Of a DNA stretch of 64,000 nt, positions 40,123 through 48,242 are shown piece by piece (position 1 is the stretch's first letter; each line of letters begins with the position of its first letter). The DNA is taken from the NCBI GenBank assembly GCA_016714645.1, contig JADKCI010000004.1, forward strand, positions 62,001 through 126,000, written 5' to 3'. The notes under the pieces were generated by a model. That model was not told the origin of the DNA and did not search any database. It saw only the letters and a list, made by a program, of their open reading frames with translations. The DNA is from Chromatiaceae bacterium (GTDB lineage: Bacteria > Pseudomonadota > Gammaproteobacteria > Chromatiales > Chromatiaceae). The translations under genes and the position numbers were made by a program.

Positions 40123-41433
40123 TCATTGCGCCAAAACCTGCCGGTAAGCCGACTGGAGTCTTTCCAGGTGGCGTTCGGGTGAAAACCATTGCGCACGGAC
40201 CAGACCCTTCTCAGCCAGGCTTTCATGCAGGGTGTCATCCTCCGCCAGTCGCTCCATGGCATGGGCGATCTCGTGGACATCCATCGGGTCGATCAGGTAC
40301 GCGGCATCCGCCGCCACTTCGGGCAGGGAGCTGTTGTTCGACGTGATCACCGGCACCCCCATCTGCATCGCCTCCAGAACCGGCAGTCCGAAGCCTTCGT
40401 ACATCGACGGAAAAACCAGCGCACGCGCCCCTTTCAGGAGGTACATCTGCTGCACACGGTGCAGATAATCGAGTTTTTGTATGTATCTCCTGGAGTTGCG
40501 ATTGCTTTTCATGACCTCGATGCGGTGGCGTTCCTCTTTAAACAGCCAGCCATATTTTCCGGCCAGCACCAAAGGCAGTTCGATCTGTGCGATTGAATGC
40601 GCGTCCAGCAGGCGCATCACGTTTTTTTTCGGTTCTATCGCACCCAAAAACAGTAAATAGCCCCCGGGGCTGAGTCCGAAGTTGGTCTCCAGGAATCGCG
40701 CCAGGTAGTCGTGATCAACCTGGCGAACGGACTGGGGGATGTTGACGGACTGGTAGGTCACGTGGATGCGATCCTCGGGCAGCTCGAATAGCGCCAGCAA
40801 ATCCCGCTTGCTGTGTTCCGAGACCACGAACACCCCATCGGCTCGATGCAGCGAGGCCTCCATGATCCGTCGGTAATGTTTGAGATTGATCTCGGTACTG
40901 TGTGGAAAGACGAGCGGAATCACGTCGTGGGCGGTGATGACGTTCGGCACGCCCTCCATGCGAACCGGAAGTGGGGAGGTCAGGTGAAACAACTCGATAC
41001 CGGGGATGCGCTTGATCCGCAAAGGTCTTCCGGTAGTCGCCGCCAACGCCTGGGACGCCCGGTATACGGATGGCATATTGTAGATATCGGCAGTATTGGG
41101 AATCCCTTCGGGTATTCGCCGCTCGCTCGTGGTTGCCGTGGGCAGGATGCGTTTCGGGTCGTGCGGTAGCCGTAGCAAACCGGTCACGGCGTGCAGCCCG
41201 GCATGCAATGCCCACTGCCTCCAGTCTTCGACACCGGACTCGCCATTCACCCCGAGGGATTGCATGAAACGCTCCCAGCGCAGCTTAGGTTCCCTGCCGA
41301 TACCGTTTAGACCATAAAGAACACTGACCTCGTGACCGCCGGCACCCAGGTTGCCGGCCAGTTCACGGGCATAGGTGGATAATCCCGTGCCCTGTTTCAG
41401 TCCAAGCGCAAATCCATCGATTCCAATTTTCAT
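40123..41433 (-). CDS. GT4-type glycosyltransferase
   Basis: A 436-aa GT-B fold enzyme. The N-terminal half starts MKIGIDGFALGLKQGTGLSTYARELA, the common GT4 loop with the glycine turn. ITAHDVIPLVFPHSTE and VFVVSEHSKRDLL follow. The donor-binding half has YLLFLGAIEPKKNVMRLLDA and the EX7E motif MYEGFGLPVLEAMQMG, then VITSNNSSLPEVAADAA. It transfers sugars from a nucleotide donor, usually in polysaccharide or LPS synthesis. It is followed by two sulfotransferase genes read on the same strand but upstream. Confidence 0.9.
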   Translation of the reverse strand: MKIGIDGFALGLKQGTGLSTYARELAGNLGAGGHEVSVLYGLNGIGREPKLRWERFMQSLGVNGESGVEDWRQWALHAGLHAVTGLLRLPHDPKRILPTATTSERRIPEGIPNTADIYNMPSVYRASQALAATTGRPLRIKRIPGIELFHLTSPLPVRMEGVPNVITAHDVIPLVFPHSTEINLKHYRRIMEASLHRADGVFVVSEHSKRDLLALFELPEDRIHVTYQSVNIPQSVRQVDHDYLARFLETNFGLSPGGYLLFLGAIEPKKNVMRLLDAHSIAQIELPLVLAGKYGWLFKEERHRIEVMKSNRNSRRYIQKLDYLHRVQQMYLLKGARALVFPSMYEGFGLPVLEAMQMGVPVITSNNSSLPEVAADAAYLIDPMDVHEIAHAMERLAEDDTLHESLAEKGLVRAQWFSPERHLERLQSAYRQVLAQ

Positions 41434-41463
41434 AAGGAGGCGGCCACGGCGCGCGCGTTAGAG

Positions 41464-42207
41464 TTATCGATTAGTGTCACGTCCGAGCACTCTGCGGTGA
41501 TAAAAGGAACGAATTTTTGCTATTAAATATTCGATGGGTGTCGGGTGGTGGTAATCGCCATCGCGATTAATGAACCCTAATAGTCGTTCGCGGTCGGGGC
41601 GTAGTGGGTTCAGTATGGCGATGAGCTGGTCGACGAACGCCTGCGGATTGGCATGAATCACCTCCAAATGAAACTCATGGAGATCCGGAACGGGGGACTC
41701 CGAAGAGAGGGAGTCCTGAAACTGACGCACCCTGCGGGTGTGTTCATGGGCCACCTCCAGGAGGCGATCCCCGACGGCCGACCAGTCACGTCGATCATGC
41801 CGTGCCGAGGACTGCGCAATCCGGAGGGGATCCCGATAGATGAACAGATAGCAGGGCTCGACGAGCAGATGACGCACCTGCTCAATGTAGTAGATATTGT
41901 TAGGTAGCTTCCAGCCCCAATAGGGATATTTTCGATTCCGCCGCCGAATGACCGGGGCCAGTGTCTCAAGGGCCTGGTCGGCCTGCTTCGGCGGAATTTT
42001 GAAATCGCAGTCCTCGTATTGGTAATAATTTCCCAGGTTACCCATATAGACGCCCGCAGCGTGGAGTGCCCCGGCAACAAGGCTGGTCCCGCCCCGCGGA
42101 CAGCCGAGGACGACGAAGGTGCGTCGGGTTTGAGTGCTTCGACCGCCAATCATCCCCAGGAGGCAATTCAGGAAATTCATGACACCCGATCCATCACTTC
42201 CCGACAT
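41464..42207 (-). CDS. PAPS-type sulfotransferase family protein
   Basis: A 247-aa protein with the 5'-phosphosulfate loop FVVLGCPRGGTSLVAGAL near residue 31. It also has a plausible 3'-phosphate site YLFIYRDPLRIAQSSARH near residue 127. A conserved W-K pair (YWGWKLPNN) precedes it. Cytoplasmic; it would transfer sulfate from PAPS to a sugar or other acceptor. The gene lies 30 bases upstream of the glycosyltransferase on the same strand, which suggests sulfation of a glycan. Confidence 0.82.
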   Translation of the reverse strand: MSGSDGSGVMNFLNCLLGMIGGRSTQTRRTFVVLGCPRGGTSLVAGALHAAGVYMGNLGNYYQYEDCDFKIPPKQADQALETLAPVIRRRNRKYPYWGWKLPNNIYYIEQVRHLLVEPCYLFIYRDPLRIAQSSARHDRRDWSAVGDRLLEVAHEHTRRVRQFQDSLSSESPVPDLHEFHLEVIHANPQAFVDQLIAILNPLRPDRERLLGFINRDGDYHHPTPIEYLIAKIRSFYHRRVLGRDTNR

Positions 42208-42279
42208 GATCTCGACCGCTTTGTGGCTGTGTTTGGCGAACGCCGCCTTTCCAGAAGGGTATGAATGAACCGGCCGTGA

Positions 42280-43167
42280 TTAACAACGACCTCCACCAAG
42301 GGTGTCGAGCCATTTGTTTCTCACTCGGCGGCGTCGATCCGGATGTCCAGCGCGCCGGCAGGTCGGCATCCAGGGATGGAAACTTCCCCGCAGCCGGGTC
42401 CAGTGCTTACCTGAATCACCGATCATGCGAGCGGTTTCGATAAGGGCAATATCCAGCGGGTCGAAATCCGCCCGCATATACAATTCGATTTGCCGTCCAA
42501 AGCGTTGGGTCAGATGGAGCGTCTCGTTGATGGTCAGTTCGTCCCGATGGCGACGCGGCACACCCCGGTTGTACTGCGTGAAGGCGTTTGCCTTCACGCC
42601 GTCCACAATGGCCGGCAGATCGAGTCCGGCGAGGTCTTTCGCGCCGATTTGCTCCGCCACGCGCCTGAGGAAGGAGTCGCTGCGGAATGCCACCTCTTCG
42701 AAGTGGGAGGCCATGATCCCGGGCACGTCGAGCCATTGTTCAAAGGCCTGCAGGTCCTTCTCATAACCCTTGGTAGCCCTCACCCAGCCATCTATCTCTG
42801 AAAATGCGCTACGTCCTTGCTGCCTGGCCTGCCAACCGGCATCCAGCAGCGACAGGATGGCGTCCCGCGGGTCCCGGAAGATGGCCTGTCCCAACAACCG
42901 CCCCTCCGCAGCCAGTTCACGAAAAATATCCGTCGGTGGGGCATGCGTCTTGAGCACGATAATCCGTCCGGGCGATACCTCCTCCTCAAGCCGCCGCAAC
43001 GTCTCCCTGTCGAAGTCCCTGCGCACGAAATTTACAGAATGAATGGCCGCAATCACCCTGTTGCTCAATCGGTCATTAGGATGCCCCACGGCCTGCAGCA
43101 ACGCACGCGTCAACTCGTACGCCAGGGTGCTGCCGGATTTTTTCATGCCGAAGCTGATATAGATCAT
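42280..43167 (-). CDS. second sulfotransferase-domain protein
   Basis: A 295-aa protein. MIYISFGMKKSGSTLAYELTRALL holds the 5'-phosphosulfate loop. IIVLKTHAPP and AIFRDPRDAILSLLDAG match the PAPS-binding core of Sulfotransfer_1/3 proteins. The start at 43167 is preceded by AAGGA; the frame opens further to 43200. The start codon overlaps the stop of a nucleotidyltransferase gene (ATGA). It is in the same direction as the other sulfotransferase, 72 bases away. The two differ strongly, so they probably have different acceptors. Confidence 0.8.
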   Translation of the reverse strand: MIYISFGMKKSGSTLAYELTRALLQAVGHPNDRLSNRVIAAIHSVNFVRRDFDRETLRRLEEEVSPGRIIVLKTHAPPTDIFRELAAEGRLLGQAIFRDPRDAILSLLDAGWQARQQGRSAFSEIDGWVRATKGYEKDLQAFEQWLDVPGIMASHFEEVAFRSDSFLRRVAEQIGAKDLAGLDLPAIVDGVKANAFTQYNRGVPRRHRDELTINETLHLTQRFGRQIELYMRADFDPLDIALIETARMIGDSGKHWTRLRGSFHPWMPTCRRAGHPDRRRRVRNKWLDTLGGGRC

Positions 43168-43493
43168 GGGTCCTTGTTCAGGTTGGCAGTTGATATACAC
43201 GGGCGCACTCTCGTTCGTTTGGCGATCTCATGGATCGATTGCGGGGATGTCTCCGAGTCGTGCAGCACGACGTCGACAGGCAGACCGCCGAAGTCGGGTT
43301 CGACTCGCGCGGCAAACCGCACGGCGTCGGAAACGCGATCCGGCAACGCCCTATTCACCTTAACATACAGGTCGATCTCAACATATAGGTCGATGTCGCC
43401 GCCTCTCTGGCTGTCGTCTGCGCGCGAGCCGGAGCGCCACCAGGGTGCTGCGGGGCCGAACGTCTCGTCCGCCGTCGTTCGGAGCGCGTTCAC
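43164..43493 (-). CDS. MNT-family nucleotidyltransferase, possibly decaying
   Basis: A 109-aa frame with GSRADDSQRGGDIDLYV, the minimal nucleotidyltransferase motif, and a normal MNT tail (LPVDVVLHDSETSPQSIHEI-AKRTRV). The usual hydrophobic LFGS is RSGS here. The segment IDLYVE-IDLYVK is an 18-bp tandem duplication at the catalytic DxD. Both suggest decay. No intact HEPN partner is adjacent. The stop overlaps the sulfotransferase start. Confidence 0.55.
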   Translation of the reverse strand: MNALRTTADETFGPAAPWWRSGSRADDSQRGGDIDLYVEIDLYVKVNRALPDRVSDAVRFAARVEPDFGGLPVDVVLHDSETSPQSIHEIAKRTRVRPCISTANLNKDP

Positions 43494-44110
43494 TTGTTGT
43501 TTCGCTTACCGAAGTCCATGCCTTGGCTGTGTTGTGGGTAATGCACGCGGCCGTGGCCGGGGAAGAAAATCCAGTTGCGCGGCTCAGGCCCGATGCTGGA
43601 GCAGGCCCACCTAGCGGGCGGGCATCCGCAGCGCGGTGCGCCAAGCAGGTCGATGTCCTCGCCGCTCAGGCGGGCAAAGTCCTCCCGTTGCTGGCCCGGT
43701 TTTCGAGCGAAATGTCCAAACGAAGCCCTTTCAGCGGCTCTTGAATCTGCTGATGGGATGCGGTGGTCAGGGCGAGGAGCGCGGCGACCCACTCCTTATC
43801 CTTGTCAAATGCAGTGAACCACGGTTTAATCAGCCGGCACCACCGGAGGTGATTCGCGTCAAAACCCCGCTATCCAGACCGGACCCCCTCCTGGCACCTG
43901 AATCCCCGCATTCCCTGCCGGTATGACCCATTTTGAGGGCCTCATTCCGGCCGGGATTGCCGGAACTCAGTAACCAGGGTAGGTCGCCGGCCAGCTAGCA
44001 CGGATCAGCCGAACATTAGCGCTAATGACCCTACCTGATGCGCGGTCGAATGATCTGGCTGGCCGGCTATCATCCTGGAGGGGGGGATAGGCGGGTCCAT
44101 ACAATTCATT
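43494..44110. other. 617 bases of degraded or non-coding DNA before the cassette array
   Basis: Overlapping short frames on both strands show no family motifs. A minus-strand frame at 43490-43792 may be relics of an MNT partner gene, but I could not confirm it. A 10-bp inverted repeat (GCCGGCCAGC near 43986 / GCTGGCCGGC near 44064) lies just left of the first cassette boundary. No tyrosine recombinase (intI) frame is seen here on either strand. Confidence 0.45.
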
Positions 44111-44117
44111 GTTAGGC
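44111..44117 (+). other. left cassette boundary: GTTAGGC recombination core site
   Basis: A perfect GTTRRRY core box marks the left end of the first gene cassette, 23 bases before the PIN gene start. The element to its left is not a clear attC. GCCGAAC near 44007 is a poor R'' candidate and the nearby inverted repeat does not align with it. It could be a remnant attI or a degenerate attC. Confidence 0.6.
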
Positions 44118-44139
44118 CTGCACGCGGAAATCTTGTGCT

Positions 44140-45231
44140 ATGGAAATAGACGGTCTAAAAGCGCTGAACGTTTTCGTCGATTCATCAGTATTTATCGGCA
44201 AAAACTACCGATACGAGCACCCTTCGTTTGTTGCTCTCAAGGATGCTGTGTCGGCAGGGCGAGCCAATTTGCTGATTACGGATATAACCATAGAAGAAGT
44301 GAAGGCACATATAGATAATGATGTTAGCGAGTCTTCGCAAGCCCTTAAAAAAGTTCGTGGTGCGGCAAAGATCCTTAGAAACATCGCTACGCTAAGTGAT
44401 TCCGCCATATTCAATGACATCGATAGCGCATCCGTCGGTGAGGAGCTTTATAAGCAGTTTGAACAGTTTTTGACAGATGCCGGTGCGGTCATTATTTCAG
44501 TGTCGGAGGCCGACACGCGGTTTGTCTTCGATTGCTACTTCAAGCGTTCTGCGCCATTTGGCGAAGGAAAAAAGAAGAGCGAGTTTCCTGACGCATTTGC
44601 ATTATCGGCATTGAACGAATGGGCGGAATCAGAGCAGAAGGATGTATTCGTTGTAAGCCAAGATTCAGACATGAGTGGAATCGAAGTCGACTTTCCGCGT
44701 TTGTCCGCACTTGGCTCACTAGAAGAGTTCCTGGGCAAGGTTACTTCATACTTTGAGGAACTCGCTCCGCTAGCTCAACAGTTGTTGGAAGATAATTTTG
44801 GCCAAATTGCGGATATTCTTGAAGAACGATTTCAGTGGCTTGGCTTCGTTTTGGTAGATCAAGATGGCGATGTGAATGAAACTAGAGTCACCGAGGTCGG
44901 AGAGATTTCTGCTTACCTGATTTCGCTAACCCACGGCTCAAATGGCGAGCCAGCAGAAGCGCGATTTGAGTTGACTACAACCATCGCATACGAAGCGGAC
45001 GTGTCATATGACAACCTAGAAACGGCAAGCTATGACAGCGAGGATAAGGTGTTGATCCCTTGGGAGACTGTCGAGCGAACAGTTGAAAGCTCTGAAATTG
45101 TTCAGGCGGACCTAAGATTTACGTTTAATACGACCGAGCCGCACAATCTAGAAATTGAAGAACTGGATTTGCACACGCCAAAGGACGTTTCGGTTTCTAC
45201 GGAAGAAGATGATGGCTGGCCTTACAAGTAA
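44140..45231 (+). CDS. PIN-domain (DUF4935-like) protein, cassette gene 1
   Basis: A 363-aa protein. Residues ~8-185 form a PIN-type ribonuclease fold: NVFVDSSVFIGKNYRYEHPSF gives the first aspartate, ITIEEVKAHI the glutamate, FPDAFALSALNEWA and VVSQDSDMSGI the later acidic residues. The C-terminal half is an unassigned beta-rich region, acidic at the end (STEEDDGWPYK). GC content is clearly lower than the flanking chromosome. The gene fills an integron cassette bounded by core sites at 44111 and 45300. Probably an RNA-cleaving enzyme; a defence or toxin role is only a guess. Confidence 0.78.
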   Translation: MEIDGLKALNVFVDSSVFIGKNYRYEHPSFVALKDAVSAGRANLLITDITIEEVKAHIDNDVSESSQALKKVRGAAKILRNIATLSDSAIFNDIDSASVGEELYKQFEQFLTDAGAVIISVSEADTRFVFDCYFKRSAPFGEGKKKSEFPDAFALSALNEWAESEQKDVFVVSQDSDMSGIEVDFPRLSALGSLEEFLGKVTSYFEELAPLAQQLLEDNFGQIADILEERFQWLGFVLVDQDGDVNETRVTEVGEISAYLISLTHGSNGEPAEARFELTTTIAYEADVSYDNLETASYDSEDKVLIPWETVERTVESSEIVQADLRFTFNTTEPHNLEIEELDLHTPKDVSVSTEEDDGWPYK

Positions 45232-45234
45232 TTG

Positions 45235-45306
45235 GCCTAACACGGCACTGCACCTGACCGCTTTTCCGCTGCGCTCCAAAGCGGCAGGTGAGTTTGGTCG
45301 TTGGGC
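45235..45306 (+). repeat. attC site 1 (72 bp)
   Basis: R'' GCCTAAC (45235-45241) and R' GTTGGGC (45300-45306) flank an imperfect stem. CACCTG-A-CCGCTTT pairs with AAAGCGGCAGGTG apart from one extrahelical A, the strand-selecting feature of attC sites. It begins three bases after the PIN stop codon. Confidence 0.92.
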
Positions 45307-45357
45307 ACCTCAAGAAACGTGTTTGCCATCCTTTTACCGTAAGAGGGCGAGATCCAG

Positions 45358-46998
45358 ATGCTGACAATGGATGAGGCGCTGAAACTACTGCGCGACGGAG
45401 AGCAAAGGCAGTGGTTGATAGCTGACTGGGGCTGGCACATTAGCGGAAGCGGGAATGGGGACGTTTACATTGGCCTTGTTCGAGGAGGCACAGCCAACAA
45501 CTGCCTTGATGACGCTAGTTGGACTGTCAGTAAGGGCGATGGGCTAACCGGATTCTCGATGTGGTGGGAGGACGGAGAAGAACGTACGGAATATTCTTAC
45601 GATCCAGCATCGGGCGAATCTTGGCCTCTTGTTATTCATCGCGATTTTCATGGCTTAGAGCAGGATCAGTTCGATCTTCTTGAGGAGTTCCGCTTGTTCC
45701 ACAACTTGTGGCACGACCGAAAAACAGATAACTATTTCAGGGTTCTAGAAGACGGAAATAAGCAGAAAGTTGTATTCCGCGATTCATCTGGCGCGATGCT
45801 TGTGGATACGGCGGCGATTCGGAAGTTTTGCGCAGCGAGGGGTTTGAAAATTCTTCTACAAGTTGATTCGGTTCAATTTTTTGATGAGCCTCAAGAAGAA
45901 AGCTCAGAAGAAATAACCGAATCTGCTCTTCGCGCGAGTCGGCACGTAACCAACGATTCGATTTCTGGAAAGCCCGCGTTTGGTCGGCTTCTCGGCAAGC
46001 GGCTGATAGAGGCGCTGCCAATTGAAAAGTGTGGTGTCTGGCCGTACGAGGATGAGAGCACTTATGAATCTATCATCATCGGAACTCTCGATGATGGATC
46101 AGATGCGGTTTTTACATCCGACCCTGATGAACTCGCAGATTATTTCGGCAAAAATGCGGATAACCCTCACTATCTCACCCCGGTTCATTTCCGCAAGGAT
46201 GTACTGAAAAAGTACCTTGAAAAGCCCAGTCTCTATTCAGTCGAAGATGGATATCTACGTTGTGGGAGTATATGGGGCTTGCGTATGGATAACGACCATG
46301 ATGATAAGGTGGTGGTGTTCCTGGGTGACCTTGGGCGTGACCTCCCAGAGTCGGAACAGCAGTACTGGCGCTCGTTCAATGTTCGACCTGATGGCGGACT
46401 AAGCGAAACTTGTTTCAATCGTTCCTTTTTAGCTCAGTTTGCCGATCCTACGAATCACGATCTCGCTATAAATTTTGAGCGTCGCAAGCTTCTGCAAAAA
46501 TGGCATGAGGCTTTCGGGTTTGGGCTTTACGTTGATTTTCACAAAGATGATGCGGGTGTGCTTGCAGATTTGCGGGTGCCTATTTCAGATGAATGGACCG
46601 AGTTTGATCGCTGCACTATCGCGGCAACCAAGGTCTTTATCGACTACCTGAACGAATCGCAGCTCGCTAAATTGGCAGCTACAGAAATTGCAACGATGAA
46701 GGCAAACGATCCTGACAAGCCTGTTCGGGGAATTGATAAGTTACAGGCATGGTTCCGCCAAAATGGAGGTGCCAACCCTCCGGATGACTTGATAGCCTCG
46801 CTTCGCCTGTTGCAAGAACTTAGATCGAAATCGGCTGCTCACCGGAAGAGCAGCGCATTGACTGCAATGCTTACTGATCGAGGACTGGAGGATGAGTCTC
46901 CGCGAGAGGTCTATCGCCAGTTGATCTTGGAGCCAATGCTCGAGTATTGCCGGCGTCTTTCAGAATTTGCTGAAAACCATATTCAGGCCTCGGAGTAG
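45358..46998 (+). CDS. unrecognised 546-aa protein, cassette gene 2
   Basis: I do not recognise this protein. It is soluble by composition, acidic, and without signal peptide or membrane segments. The N-terminal ~70 residues (IADWGWHISGSGNGDVYIGLVRGG, FSMWWEDGEE) look like a small beta domain. The middle (residues ~200-350) is rich in Asp and aromatic residues. The C-terminal ~120 residues are helical (DKLQAWFRQNGG, LRLLQELRSKSAAHRKSSALTAML). GC content is well below the chromosome average. Start at 45358; ATG 45367 (MDEALKLLRDGEQ) is also possible. It is unusually long for an integron cassette gene. Bounded by attC sites 1 and 2. Confidence 0.75.
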   Translation: MLTMDEALKLLRDGEQRQWLIADWGWHISGSGNGDVYIGLVRGGTANNCLDDASWTVSKGDGLTGFSMWWEDGEERTEYSYDPASGESWPLVIHRDFHGLEQDQFDLLEEFRLFHNLWHDRKTDNYFRVLEDGNKQKVVFRDSSGAMLVDTAAIRKFCAARGLKILLQVDSVQFFDEPQEESSEEITESALRASRHVTNDSISGKPAFGRLLGKRLIEALPIEKCGVWPYEDESTYESIIIGTLDDGSDAVFTSDPDELADYFGKNADNPHYLTPVHFRKDVLKKYLEKPSLYSVEDGYLRCGSIWGLRMDNDHDDKVVVFLGDLGRDLPESEQQYWRSFNVRPDGGLSETCFNRSFLAQFADPTNHDLAINFERRKLLQKWHEAFGFGLYVDFHKDDAGVLADLRVPISDEWTEFDRCTIAATKVFIDYLNESQLAKLAATEIATMKANDPDKPVRGIDKLQAWFRQNGGANPPDDLIASLRLLQELRSKSAAHRKSSALTAMLTDRGLEDESPREVYRQLILEPMLEYCRRLSEFAENHIQASE

Positions 46999-47003
46999 CC
47001 GAT

Positions 47004-47102
47004 GCCCAACAAATCGCTGCAGCTGACGTTTGACTCGCCGCTCGGTTTGGCTACGCCAAGCCCTCACGTCGAATCAAACGCAGCTGAGCTTAGGCGTTAG
47101 CC
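47004..47102 (+). repeat. attC site 2 (99 bp)
   Basis: R'' GCCCAAC (47004-47010) and R' GTTAGCC (47096-47102) enclose a long stem. GCTGCAGCTGACGTTTGA pairs with TCAAACGCAGCTGAGC, leaving two extrahelical bases (G and A). It starts six bases after the stop of the 546-aa gene. Confidence 0.93.
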
Positions 47103-47129
47103 GCCACCCGACAAACACCGGAGTCATCG

Positions 47130-47507
47130 ATGAAGCGCGACTGGGATACCGTCCGGGAACTACTCACCAAGATCGAAGAGTGCTCGCAGCCGGGCGAGAT
47201 CACCCGCTTGTCCTCCTTTCCTGCTGAACGTGCCGCGGAGATTTCGTATCACATTGAGTTGCTGCTAGAAGCTGGTCTCGTCGACGGACAGATGTCAAAG
47301 TTAATCCATCGCGGACCGCACGACTTCATCGCTACTCGCCTCACTTGGAGTGGCCACGAGTTTCTGGACAGCATTCGGAGTGAGACTGTCTGGCAGAAGA
47401 CCAAGAAGGTGTTTGCCACCAAAGGCATCGAAATGACAGTTGACCTTGTTAAGTCTGTAGCTACGGAGGCAGCCAGTGCGGTCCTCAAAGGGGCAATCGG
47501 CGGCTAA
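47130..47507 (+). CDS. DUF2513 family protein, cassette gene 3
   Basis: A 125-aa protein matching the DUF2513 pattern: MKRDWDTVRELLTKIEE, then ISYHIELLLEAGLVDGQM and RLTWSGHEFLDSIRSETVWQ. The first ~95 residues look like a winged-helix-type fold. The last ~25 are a small hydrophobic helix (SVATEAASAVLKGAIGG). The family is common in mobile elements and integron cassettes and its function is unknown. The stop codon lies inside the R'' box of the next attC. Confidence 0.85.
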   Translation: MKRDWDTVRELLTKIEECSQPGEITRLSSFPAERAAEISYHIELLLEAGLVDGQMSKLIHRGPHDFIATRLTWSGHEFLDSIRSETVWQKTKKVFATKGIEMTVDLVKSVATEAASAVLKGAIGG

Positions 47508-47572
47508 CCGGTCCGTCAAGCGGACGTCCAAAAGCAGGCTTCGCTACCTTTCGGTCGCCGCTTACTTCCAAT
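47502..47572 (+). repeat. attC site 3, interrupted in its R' box by an intron
   Basis: The R''-like box GGCTAAC (47502-47508) and both stem arms are present (GTCAAGCGGACG left; CGCCGCTTACTTCC right). At 47572 the sequence stops matching an attC, and the R' remainder TAGGC resumes at 48184 after the intron. Rejoining gives CCAAT-TAGGC, close to the consensus ending GTTAGGC. Confidence 0.8.
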
Positions 47573-48183
47573 GTGCGCGCCGGGCATGGCGCGTTACTTC
47601 ATCGGTGCAAGTCCTCTGGCCAGGTTTGCAGAGCCGGAGGCAAGGAGAAGGGCAAGGGCGTCGTCGCGAGGCGGGGTCGGAAGGAAGCCCCATCCGCAAC
47701 GGCGGGGCGATGATCAACAACCGGCTAGGAAGCGTGATGCCCTCGGGATGAGCGGGCACCTGACCGGAACGTCCTCCCTCGGCGACGAGGTGTATGGTGT
47801 AACTCCGGCGTCCATGCCGCGAAGGTAACGGGTCTAACCCAGCGCCAGCCGGCGGCGGCTTGGCCGCCGGATGAACCCGTGGCTGGATCGCAGGAACCAC
47901 CCGCGTCGCTTCCTCCCCGCGCCTGGCGGGCCCAAGTGCTCGACCGGGCAAAAACCACGACCAGCTCATGGCGCGGCTCAACACCCGCCAGTCGGCGCAC
48001 GGGCCGTGGCATGGGTCGAAGACCCCGCCCCGGCCTTGGCGTTGCCCTTGCGCTACTTCGAGAACCTGGGCGTACCGCGCCTTGCCACCCGGTAAGCATT
48101 CAATTCATCGAACCGCTGGCTACGTGACCCGTTCGTCCGGTGGTGGGGGAGGGCGAGGCCGTGAGGCTTCTGCCTATCTCGAT
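47573..48183 (+). mobile_element. group IIC (attC-class) intron, internally deleted
   Basis: The 5' end GTGCGCGCCGGGCATGGCGC and the following GGTGCAAGTCCTCTGG resemble bacterial group IIC introns. The 3' end has a domain V-like segment (GAACCGCTGGCTACGTGACC, then CGTTCGTCCGGTG) and a domain VI-like GGGGGAGGGCGAGGCC ... CTGCCTATCTCGAT. Total length is 611 bases, against about 1.9 kb for complete relatives, so most of the maturase gene is gone. It sits in the R' box of an attC, the known target class for these introns. Exact ends are inferred from the flanking attC sequence. Confidence 0.75.
47871..48095 (+). pseudogene. remnant of an intron-encoded reverse transcriptase/maturase
   Basis: A 74-codon frame inside the intron. 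Its last ~35 residues (AWVEDPAPALALPLRYFENL-GVPRLATR) resemble the extreme C-terminus of group IIC intron maturases. The start MNPWLDRRNHPRRF may be the original N-terminus. No reverse transcriptase motifs (such as YADD) are present, so the catalytic core was deleted. The intron would need a maturase in trans to move or splice. Confidence 0.45.
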
Positions 48184-48242
48184 TAGGCCTCATTCGCTAA
48201 ACTTGGCAAGGGCCGAACCGGCATGTGCACTGAAGACAGAAG

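Noticed and set aside
43494..44110. Integron integrase gene and attI next to the first cassette
   Set aside because: No tyrosine recombinase motifs in any frame of this stretch. The inverted repeat near 43986-44073 does not line up with R''/R' boxes, so I call the array integrase-less in this window only.
47871..48186. Several overlapping short plus-strand ORFs around 47.9-48.2 kb as real genes
   Set aside because: They lie inside the intron and are explained by maturase remnants and intron domains V/VI. None has a ribosome binding site.
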